NCBI RefSeq assembly: GCF_003418935.1
Contig: NZ_QVMT01000004.1
Location: forward strand, 310,282-374,281
DNA length: 64,000 nt
Direction: 5' to 3'
DNA from: Emticicia sp. C21
Lineage (GTDB): Bacteria; Bacteroidota; Bacteroidia; Cytophagales; Spirosomataceae
In this document: positions 36,174 to 44,011 of the stretch, one piece after another
Layout of the letters: each line of letters opens with the position of its first letter
Numbering within the stretch: position 1 is the stretch's first letter
Notes under the pieces: generated by a model
Told to the model about the DNA's origin: nothing
Database searches by the model: none
What the model saw: only the letters and a program-made list of their open reading frames with translations
Position numbers and translations under genes: made by a program

Positions 36174-36373
36174 CTAATATTTCCCTGGGAATAAGTATAG
36201 GTTATGTATTAAGAGAACAATGGGTGATTATAAATAATTCCACGCTTTTTTATAGCTTAACTATAATTTCACATCAATTTTCACCCAAAATCATCCTATA
36301 AATTACCATTCTTCCAAAGATTCTTTTTTTCTCTTTATTTTTAAGAAAACTTTGTCTTATAAACTGAACCGAT

Positions 36374-37060
36374 ATGACACCCGTTAGTACTAATACTTTC
36401 ATCAGGAAAGTGAAAGATATTACCATCAGCAGTACGCTTGCTCTGGCTATTTTAGGAAGTAGTTTCACGCTACAGAGTTGTAATAATGACTCTGACAGTG
36501 ATTATGAATATGATCAGGTAGATGTCTATACCAAAGGTGTAAAAACATACATCTCTGAAACTTCTAAAGGCATTTTCAAAATCACAGACGAGGTAGAAGT
36601 ACCAGCAGATAGTTCCATTGCCATTGTTACTTATTTAGATGGTAAAAAAGATACGCTTTCACCCAAAGCTGTAAAGGCTTTGATTGATAACGAGGTGCAT
36701 ACTAACCCTAATAATATCGGTAGAAGTGATAATTTATCGAATGCACTTTTATTTGGAGGAATGGGATATTTATTGGCTAAAACACTAAGCCCTAACTATG
36801 CCCAATATCGTCCTGATGTAACCCCAAACAACGGAATTGCTCAAAATCTTTCTTCAAAAAATGACACGACTCATCGTCGTCGTCATGGGTATTATGGTGG
36901 AGGTATGGGTATGCTGCATTATTATGCTACGGCAGCGGCATTTCAGAAATCAAGTGCTATACACCATAATATCAGTCAATCACGCACGACTATGTCCAGG
37001 CCGTCAGGTGGAAAAAGCGGCTTTTTCCATCGTTCAAGCCATAGTAGTCATCACTCTTAA
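36374..37060 (+). CDS. UPF0323 family lipoprotein
   Basis: This 228-residue exported lipoprotein has a lipobox ending at Cys36 (FTLQSC). The section at about 64-104 (GIFKITDEVEVPADSSIAIV and the lines after it) matches UPF0323, known from Campylobacter and Helicobacter. The tail is rich in Arg, His, Ser and Gly (YYGGGMGM, then HHS repeats), probably disordered. It is followed 54 bp later by a glutathionylspermidine-synthase-like gene. The same pairing is known for UPF0323 in Epsilonproteobacteria and for YgiB-YgiC in E. coli. The function is unknown, probably in the cell envelope. Confidence 0.8.
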   Translation: MTPVSTNTFIRKVKDITISSTLALAILGSSFTLQSCNNDSDSDYEYDQVDVYTKGVKTYISETSKGIFKITDEVEVPADSSIAIVTYLDGKKDTLSPKAVKALIDNEVHTNPNNIGRSDNLSNALLFGGMGYLLAKTLSPNYAQYRPDVTPNNGIAQNLSSKNDTTHRRRHGYYGGGMGMLHYYATAAAFQKSSAIHHNISQSRTTMSRPSGGKSGFFHRSSHSSHHS

Positions 37061-37114
37061 TTTTTATAACGACTTTAAAGTCGTTCAGCCTAAGTCTTAA
37101 TTGAAATCCATTCT

Positions 37115-38284
37115 ATGAAACTGAAAAAATTAGTAACACCTCCACAACAGTCGCTTAGAAACGCCGGTTGGGATTGGATGTTGGGAGAAGATACTTTGCC
37201 TTATATTACCGACGATGTCGTAGTAATATCAGGACAAGAAGCCGAACAATATTATGAAGCAGCTAATGAGCTTTATGAGATGTTTATTGCAGCCGGCCAA
37301 CATGTGCTTGATAATAACCGTTTGGAAGAATTAGGTATTCCCGAGAATCTGCATAGACTGGTAAAATATTCCTGGGATAATGATAAGCAATGGCATTTAT
37401 ACGGGAGGTTCGATTTAAGTGGGGGTCTTGATGGCAAGCCTATTAAACTCATTGAATTTAATGCTGATACAGCCACTTGTATTCCTGAAACGGCTGTTGT
37501 ACAATGGGCTTCGCTGAAAGCTAATAATTTAGATGAGAGCCAGCAGTTTAATACGCTTTATGAGCAATTGGTTGAGAATTTCAGAGAAATACAAAGGCAA
37601 AACCCAAACTTTGAGCCAACTTTATTGATCTCTACCATGAGAGACTATCCCGAAGATGATACCAATATGCAGGTATTAGGAGAAGCGGCCAAAGAAGCAG
37701 GTTTTGAAATAGCTTTTGAATATATTGACGAAGTAGAGTTCTCGCCCATCGAGGGCATTTATAAGCAGAACTCAAAAGATGGAAGTTTTACTAAATATGA
37801 TTATTGGTTTAAACTGATTCCCTGGGAATATATCGGTTGGGATGAACCGGAACTGGCGGATATTCTGACAAATATGGTTATTAATCAGAAAGCCGTTATT
37901 CTGAATCCGGCTTATACCCTACTATTTCAATCGAAAGGTATTCTGAAAGTATTGTGGGAATTATATCCTAATCACCCATTGTTATTGCAAACCGAAAATA
38001 AAGCCATTCAAGGCAAAGCTAGTGTAGAAAAGGTATTGTTTGGCCGTGAGGGCGCTAACGTCAGAATCCTTTCAGCTGATGGCTATGCCTTAGAAAAAAA
38101 TGATGGCGAATATTTTGAACAAAACACCGTCTTTCAGGAATATACTGAATTTCTGCAGGATAAATCAGGCAATTATTATCAGGCAGGTGTATTCTTTGCC
38201 GGAGAAGCGTGTGGTTTAGGCTTCCGTAAGGGCGGCAAAATTATTGATAACAAAGCCCAGTTTTGTGGGCATATTATAGAGTAA
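37115..38284 (+). CDS. Glutathionylspermidine synthase family ATP-grasp ligase (YgiC/YjfC-like)
   Basis: This 389-residue protein corresponds to the synthetase half of glutathionylspermidine synthase and lacks the amidase domain. Family motifs are YGRFDLSGG with PIKLIEFNADTATCIPETA at about 99-128, and NPAYTLLFQSKGILKVLWEL in the ATP-grasp part. ATP-grasp enzymes join a carboxylate to an amine through an acyl phosphate. YgiC-type members have no proven glutathionylspermidine activity, so the substrate is open; a peptide or polyamine is likely. It is in one operon with the UPF0323 lipoprotein gene. Confidence 0.9.
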   Translation: MKLKKLVTPPQQSLRNAGWDWMLGEDTLPYITDDVVVISGQEAEQYYEAANELYEMFIAAGQHVLDNNRLEELGIPENLHRLVKYSWDNDKQWHLYGRFDLSGGLDGKPIKLIEFNADTATCIPETAVVQWASLKANNLDESQQFNTLYEQLVENFREIQRQNPNFEPTLLISTMRDYPEDDTNMQVLGEAAKEAGFEIAFEYIDEVEFSPIEGIYKQNSKDGSFTKYDYWFKLIPWEYIGWDEPELADILTNMVINQKAVILNPAYTLLFQSKGILKVLWELYPNHPLLLQTENKAIQGKASVEKVLFGREGANVRILSADGYALEKNDGEYFEQNTVFQEYTEFLQDKSGNYYQAGVFFAGEACGLGFRKGGKIIDNKAQFCGHIIE

Positions 38285-38305
38285 TTGTTATTGTGAAGTG
38301 GTAGG

Positions 38306-39081
38306 TTACCACTTCACAATATTTTTTGTATTCAGCATCTTCTTATTTGCATCGTATAAGCGAAGAATATACCTACCCTTTTCAAATTCTGAGAGGTTAA
38401 AAGTATCGCCTGACATTTCACCTTTATAAATCACACGGCCTTTTATATCTATTAGTTCAATAAACCTTACTGGTGCTCCTGATGAATTAATCAGAATCCT
38501 ATCCACTGCTGGATTAGGAAAAACAGTCAGATTGGTTTTTGAAGATTCATTGCCTAGGATTAAATAAGGAGATAAACAAAAACTGTATCAGTTATGGGCC
38601 AGATAGGGACAGAATTAATCGTTCTTCCATCTTCATCCATTTGTGCAATACGAACTATCGGCATCCCTGTTGTATCTATTTTACTCCATTCAAGCTTTAC
38701 TGCTTTGTCGGAAAGCAATGTAGATTTGAAGTAAATTGAGCAGACTTCATTAGAAAGAATCTCAGCCTTGGTAACGGAGTCCCTTTGAATAACCCGGAAA
38801 CAATAATTCTTATTAATTTCCAGACCTGTTACTGTCCCCCCTGTAACATCTGTATTTCTTTTTATCTTTACCTGAGAGTCCGTCCAACTTGAGGTATTTT
38901 TCAATCGGTATTGTATAGTGTAATCTTGCCCGATAACACCATCCGCTATAGTTATTTTAGTCTCTTTGCCTTCATTGAGGCTCTCTAATTGGCTAATAAA
39001 TGGTGTTTGTGAGTATGCAGTTAAACATGATAAAAGTAAGGCAATTATCACAGCAGGATTTAAATTAGAATATAAGCGCAT
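38306..39081 (-). pseudogene. Frameshifted type IX-secreted protein gene (sorting domain out of frame)
   Basis: The 5' part (39081-38560) encodes a signal peptide, then a fibronectin-III-like domain resembling its neighbour (for example SLNEGKETKITIADGVIGQ and IKRNTDVTGGTVTGLEINKN). It stops at 38560. The 3' part (to 38306) encodes, in another frame, FPNPAVDRILINSSGAPVRF and the rest of a Por secretion-system C-terminal domain. A -1 shift at the five-U run (A5 on the plus strand at 38578-38582) joins them into one 258-residue product with sequence VFCLSPYLILGNESSKT at the joint. So it is either a real frameshift mutation, a homopolymer sequencing error, or programmed slippage. Confidence 0.8.
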
Positions 39082-39123
39082 TCGTAGATGTATTTCAATG
39101 GGTTTTGAATTTATATGCAGTTT

Positions 39124-40332
39124 TTACCACTTCATTAGAGTTCTGGTATCGAGTAGCTTTTTGTTGGCATCATATAAACGAAGAATATACTTAACCTTTT
39201 CAAACTCAGAGAGGTTGAAAGTATCGCTTGAAATCTCTCCCTTATAAATTAATCGGCCTCTCGTATCTAATAATTCAACAAACCTGACTGGTGCTCCAGA
39301 TGAATTAATAAGAATTTTATCCTCTGTTGGGTTGGGAAAAACATTTATACTTCCTTTAGTATATTCTGTACTTAACACAACTGGGGTACACATTTCATTT
39401 GAATAAGAGATAGCATAATTGCACGTATCTTTTTCAACCAATCTGAAACAGTATTGAGAGGTTGACTCTAACCCGGAAACAGTAGCCGTACCTGTAGTAT
39501 CTGCTGTATTTCTTTTTATTTTAATCGCAGACTCAACCCATTCAGTGGCAGTTTTTGCTTTGTACTCGATATAATATTCTTTGTTAGGCTTCCCATCCTG
39601 CATCTGTATTTTCACCTCTTTACCATAATTCAGGCTTTCAAGTTTTTGTATTCTGGTAAAGTCTTTAACAATAAAAACAGAGGGCTGACCAAAGCAGGCT
39701 TTAATTCCTTGTCTCTCATAAAATCCTTGTATTTTAGGAGGTGACGATGGCGTAACTTCATAAATATGGGATATAGTCAAAGGCAGACCCGTTGGTTTAA
39801 ATGTTAAAATATCTTTGTCATTCCATGCTATTGTGTAGCCGCTTTGTTTACGATTAACCGGAGAATCCTTTATCAGAATATTAATTGTTTTAGGCCCACA
39901 GGTTGAGAACTCTAACTCAGGTACTTCAGTCTTTATAACCTCTAGAGATTTACAACTTAATACAATCTTTGAAATACCCTCTATGGTGATCGTTCCTCTC
40001 TGAATAATCCAATAGATGCCTTCTTTGTTAGCTGAATATCTAGTTTCTTTAGTAAAAACAAGTGAATCCTTGTCTTTGTAGTTAAAGAGATATCCTTCAG
40101 AACCTTTATCAATTCCAGCCGGACTATAAATTGAAAGCGCAGAAATATTGGTGTTATAATCTAAACAAGCTATCATCGGACTTACTGTGAAATCACCGCC
40201 TAATTCATATCCTTTAGGCGGATTCTTACAGATTTCCGGTTGAGTTATTTGTTGTCCGTTTGTTTTTATAACCAGAGAAAACAAAAGCAAACCAATATAA
40301 ATACAATTTTTAAAAGCAGTTTTCGTCATCAT
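39124..40332 (-). CDS. T9SS type A sorting-domain secreted protein
   Basis: This 402-residue exported protein has a signal peptide (IGLLLFSLVIKTNGQQ). A middle part is rich in beta strands, with a fibronectin-III-like unit near residues 225-310 (SLNYGKEVKIQMQDGK). A C-terminal Por sorting domain begins INVFPNPTEDKILINSS and ends LRLYDANKKLLDTRTLMKW. The sorting domain targets it across the outer membrane by the type IX machine. It is the intact copy beside the frameshifted relative at 38306-39081 (42-bp gap). The substrate or role of the N-terminal part is unknown. Confidence 0.85.
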   Translation of the reverse strand: MMTKTAFKNCIYIGLLLFSLVIKTNGQQITQPEICKNPPKGYELGGDFTVSPMIACLDYNTNISALSIYSPAGIDKGSEGYLFNYKDKDSLVFTKETRYSANKEGIYWIIQRGTITIEGISKIVLSCKSLEVIKTEVPELEFSTCGPKTINILIKDSPVNRKQSGYTIAWNDKDILTFKPTGLPLTISHIYEVTPSSPPKIQGFYERQGIKACFGQPSVFIVKDFTRIQKLESLNYGKEVKIQMQDGKPNKEYYIEYKAKTATEWVESAIKIKRNTADTTGTATVSGLESTSQYCFRLVEKDTCNYAISYSNEMCTPVVLSTEYTKGSINVFPNPTEDKILINSSGAPVRFVELLDTRGRLIYKGEISSDTFNLSEFEKVKYILRLYDANKKLLDTRTLMKW

Positions 40333-40371
40333 TTTTTAGAAGCTTTATAGTCAAAGCATGTCTTCAACGTT

Positions 40372-42372
40372 CTATTTGAGATTTTTTAAATATTTCAATG
40401 TCAAAGGTAGATGTTGCTTTACTTCTGCATTTTCGTCTTCTATATAGTAGTATTTTACACCTGATTGAATAGCCGCACGCAGGATTTTAGGAAAATTCAG
40501 TTGTCCTGTACCCACTACTACATCTGAGGTCAATGGTGTATTGCCTGATAACTCTCCGGTTTCTTGCCCGGGCATCATGTCTTTTATATGAATAGCAATG
40601 AATCTGCCTTTGTGCTTTTTCAACAATAAGGCAGGGTCTTGCCCGCCATGAAAAGCCCAATAAACATCACATTCAAAGCTTACATTTTTAGCATCGGTTT
40701 TCTGAACGATATAATCAAATAATGTACCTTCTTCGCTAGGTTTAAACTCATAGCCATGACAATGGTAAAAGAAATGAAGCCCTGCCTTGGCCAGTTCTGC
40801 ACCTGCTTTATTAAAAATGGCAATAGCTTTATCAGCATCTGCTTTGCTGAATTGATTGGTTTTATGAGGAATCCAGGAAGTACCTATATAGGTTACACCC
40901 AAACCTTTCGCAATGGCAATAACTTTATCAAGGCTATCTTTAAATAATCCGAAGTCCAGAAGCGTACTATGAGGCGTCAGACCTGCATTATCCAGTTCTT
41001 TTCTGAAATCTTCAGGCTTCATACCATAAGTACCTGCTACCTCTACCTCTTTTATGCCGAGGCTCTTTATATAAGCTAATGTTCCGGGAACATCTGTTTT
41101 AAACTCATCTCTTAAACTATAGAGTTCTAATCCTATTCTACCTTCAAGTGATTTGGTGATATTAGGTAGTTTTTTACCATTGCCATTCTGCAACCACATA
41201 TCCAGTCTTGGTGCGTTCCAATTGTAAGGTTTAGAAACTATATCCATATCGCCATCACCATCTACATCATATACCCGCCCTTCATGAAAATCAAGACCTT
41301 TCTGAAAAGTTGTCTTTCTGAATCCTCCTTTACCGTCACCGTAAAGAATGAAGGATTCTGCATTAGGATTATCCGGCTCTGTTTTCTTCTCCGACCACTT
41401 GGCCATTTCAGCACAAAAAATATCCAGATTCCCATCATCATCAATATCTGCTGCCTCTAAGGTATGACCATGTATCAAATCCCTTCCAATTAAATCTTTA
41501 GCTTTCCAGTTGGCTGTCACTTCTGCGCTGCCTGTGCATTCATAATACAATAATCTGCCCGTACCATCTCCCGGGGACACAACAATCTGCATCTTTTTGC
41601 CTGCACGAAACTTGGCGGCCACTACCCTACCGCCCTCTTCTCCGAATTGAATCGCTTTGAATTTACCGTCTACATACTTAAACCAGTAATTACCTGCAAT
41701 CAAATCAGTAAAACCATCGCCGTCAACATCAGCAGCCGTACAACCCTCGGCATACCACGATTTCTTTTCTTTCTCTCCGGCCACAAAAACAGGTTCATAG
41801 GCCCATTTTCCACCTCTCCAGGCTTCTTCCGGTACATCAGCAATAAATAAGGTTTTTGCGCCCTGATTCCAGAAAGCCAATTGGGCTCTGCCTGTTTGTT
41901 TGAAATCGCCAAATGCCTGATCATGATGCTGTGGCTGTCCATCAGTTTTAATTTCCTTACGTTTCCAGGGTACATTTGGGTTATAGAAAGGATACGGGTT
42001 TTCCCACCACCAAAGTTTAGTGCTTTGCCAGTCGCCACCAAATACTATATCTTTATCACCATCATTATCTATATCATAAAAAGCTCCTCCGGCTTCAATT
42101 GTCAGAAACTCTTTTTCGATGGCAAACTCACGCCAGCCTATAGAAGATTCGTATTTAAAGTAAATCAAGGCAGGGGCTTTTTCGCGGGCACCCAGCACCA
42201 GTTCCTGAATACCGTCGTTGTCAATATCTACTACCAGAGATGCTGTTTGTTGTGTGGTTTTCCAGGATAGTGGAAGCTCGCCTGTAGCCGATGAAATGGG
42301 TTCCCATTTTTGCGCTTTAGTAACAATAATAAATGTCAAACAAAATACAATTGAAAGAATCAGTTTTTTCAT
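40372..42372 (-). CDS. FG-GAP/VCBS beta-propeller fused to a sugar isomerase-like TIM barrel
   Basis: This is a 666-residue exported fusion starting at 42372 (MKKLILSIVFCLTFIIVTKAQ is the signal peptide), preferred over an upstream ATG at 42429. The N-terminal 400 residues hold repeats of the FG-GAP type with calcium-binding DIDNDGxxE-like lines (for example DIDNDGIQELV, DIDNDGDKDIVF, DVDGDGFTDLI, DIDDDGNLDIFC). The C-terminal 260 residues match the xylose-isomerase-like/AP endonuclease-2 family: GIKEVEVAGTYGM, HFFYHCHGYEF, IAIHIKDMMPG. It is last in an operon with the DUF1501 and PSCyt1/DUF1549 genes. A role in sugar breakdown outside the cytoplasm is plausible. Confidence 0.85.
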   Translation of the reverse strand: MKKLILSIVFCLTFIIVTKAQKWEPISSATGELPLSWKTTQQTASLVVDIDNDGIQELVLGAREKAPALIYFKYESSIGWREFAIEKEFLTIEAGGAFYDIDNDGDKDIVFGGDWQSTKLWWWENPYPFYNPNVPWKRKEIKTDGQPQHHDQAFGDFKQTGRAQLAFWNQGAKTLFIADVPEEAWRGGKWAYEPVFVAGEKEKKSWYAEGCTAADVDGDGFTDLIAGNYWFKYVDGKFKAIQFGEEGGRVVAAKFRAGKKMQIVVSPGDGTGRLLYYECTGSAEVTANWKAKDLIGRDLIHGHTLEAADIDDDGNLDIFCAEMAKWSEKKTEPDNPNAESFILYGDGKGGFRKTTFQKGLDFHEGRVYDVDGDGDMDIVSKPYNWNAPRLDMWLQNGNGKKLPNITKSLEGRIGLELYSLRDEFKTDVPGTLAYIKSLGIKEVEVAGTYGMKPEDFRKELDNAGLTPHSTLLDFGLFKDSLDKVIAIAKGLGVTYIGTSWIPHKTNQFSKADADKAIAIFNKAGAELAKAGLHFFYHCHGYEFKPSEEGTLFDYIVQKTDAKNVSFECDVYWAFHGGQDPALLLKKHKGRFIAIHIKDMMPGQETGELSGNTPLTSDVVVGTGQLNFPKILRAAIQSGVKYYYIEDENAEVKQHLPLTLKYLKNLK

Positions 42373-42473
42373 AGAAGTAGTGTATTGATATACAATCTTT
42401 GCAAAGATAGGATATAAAAATAGCAACACATATAAGGTGTTGCTACTAATTTGATGGAATGAATAAGTGCCAA

Positions 42474-43940
42474 TCAGGCAATTATCTCACTTATTACTTT
42501 TCCGCCTACATCTGTCAATCTGAATGGTCGACCTTGAAAATCGTAGGTGAGTTTCTCATGATTCAGCCCTAACTGATTCAGAATAGTAGCCTGTAAATCG
42601 TGCACATGGGTTTTGCCCTTTATACCATAATATCCGATTTCATCTGTTTCGCCATGTGTAAATCCTTTTTTGATTCCACCTCCGGCCAGCCACATGGTAT
42701 AGGCCTCTACATGATGGTCCCTACCTAAAAAAGGAGCAGGTTTATTATCCCGGTTTTCCTGCATAGGCGTTCGGCCAAATTCACCGCCCCATACTACCAA
42801 AGTTTCTTCTAACAAACCTCTTTGTTTCAGGTCTAACAATAAAGCAGACATTGCCTGGTCTATCTGGCGACATTTTTCCCATAGAGCAATTTCTATAGAT
42901 TCACCTCTGCTTGAGCCATGCATATCCCATCCCCAATCATATAGCTGCACGAAGCGCACGCCGTTTTCCACTAATTTTCTGGCTAAGAGACAGTTATTAG
43001 CAAAAGACGTTTGTTCGGGAGTAGTCCCATACAATTCATGGATTTTCTGCGGTTCTTTAGAAATATCCATCGTTTCGGGCACGGTCATCTGCATATTAAA
43101 TGCCAGTTCGTACTGAGAAATACGTGTCAATATTTCAGGGTCTTTAAACTCTTCGTATTGGCGTTGATTGATTTCATTGATGGTATTAATCGCTTCTCTG
43201 CGTATGTCTCTACTAACCCCAGCCGGATTATTGACATATAATACAGGCTCACCATTGGAACGACACTGCACGCCCTGATATACCGATGGAAGAAAACCAC
43301 TCCCCCAGATACTTTTGCCACCCTCCGGATATTTACCCCCTGAAGTTAATACTATATAACCTGGTAAATTCTGATTCTCAGAGCCTAAGCCATAGGTTGC
43401 CCATGCTCCCATACCCGGACGGCCTAATCTAGGGCTACCTGTCTGCATGAATAATTGTGCCGGAGCATGATTAAACTGGTCGGTGTGCATGGCTTTCAGA
43501 AAAGAGACTTCATCGGCCATGTTATGGAAGAAGGGTACATAATCAGACATCCAGGCGCCTGATTGTCCGTATTGAGCAAATTTGCCTTGGGGACCTAACA
43601 TCTTCGGTACTCCTCTGATAAAAGCAAATGTTTTACCTTTCAGAAATTCTTCCGGACAATCTTTGCCGTGCCATTTTTCTAAGGCTGGTTTGTAATCAAA
43701 CATTTCCAATTGTGAAGGAGATCCTGCCATGTGCATATAAATCACATTCTTGGCCTTTGCCGCAAAGTGTGGTAGCTTAGGAGCCAGAGGATTCTCGGTC
43801 AATGAATCTTTTTTGCCATTAAAACAACCCGTGAGCGAGCCTAAGGCCATCATGCCTATGCCGGTAGTGCATTGTTTAAGGAAATGCCTACGTTTAATCG
43901 CCTGTAAGTTTGCTTCGCTTACTTCGTGAAAGAGATTCAT
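42474..43940 (-). CDS. DUF1501 family protein with Tat-type lipoprotein signal
   Basis: This 488-residue protein belongs to DUF1501, a sulfatase-like fold abundant in Planctomycetes. The N-terminus has a twin-arginine motif, KRRHFLKQ (Arg17, Arg18), then a hydrophobic stretch and LTGC (Cys39), so it is exported folded and probably lipid-anchored. Family segments include VIYMHMAGSPSQLEMFDYKP at about 65-84, WGGEFGRTPMQENR, and GRDHHVEAYTMWLAGGGIKKG. It is the middle gene of the cassette. The family has no proven reaction; association with carbohydrate breakdown is inferred from the same neighbourhood in other genomes. Confidence 0.9.
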   Translation of the reverse strand: MNLFHEVSEANLQAIKRRHFLKQCTTGIGMMALGSLTGCFNGKKDSLTENPLAPKLPHFAAKAKNVIYMHMAGSPSQLEMFDYKPALEKWHGKDCPEEFLKGKTFAFIRGVPKMLGPQGKFAQYGQSGAWMSDYVPFFHNMADEVSFLKAMHTDQFNHAPAQLFMQTGSPRLGRPGMGAWATYGLGSENQNLPGYIVLTSGGKYPEGGKSIWGSGFLPSVYQGVQCRSNGEPVLYVNNPAGVSRDIRREAINTINEINQRQYEEFKDPEILTRISQYELAFNMQMTVPETMDISKEPQKIHELYGTTPEQTSFANNCLLARKLVENGVRFVQLYDWGWDMHGSSRGESIEIALWEKCRQIDQAMSALLLDLKQRGLLEETLVVWGGEFGRTPMQENRDNKPAPFLGRDHHVEAYTMWLAGGGIKKGFTHGETDEIGYYGIKGKTHVHDLQATILNQLGLNHEKLTYDFQGRPFRLTDVGGKVISEIIA

Positions 43941-44011
43941 TGTTTTAATCTTAATTTTCGTTTAATCAAATTATTCACCGCTCATTTACCTCGACAGATT
44001 ACCAATCCGTA

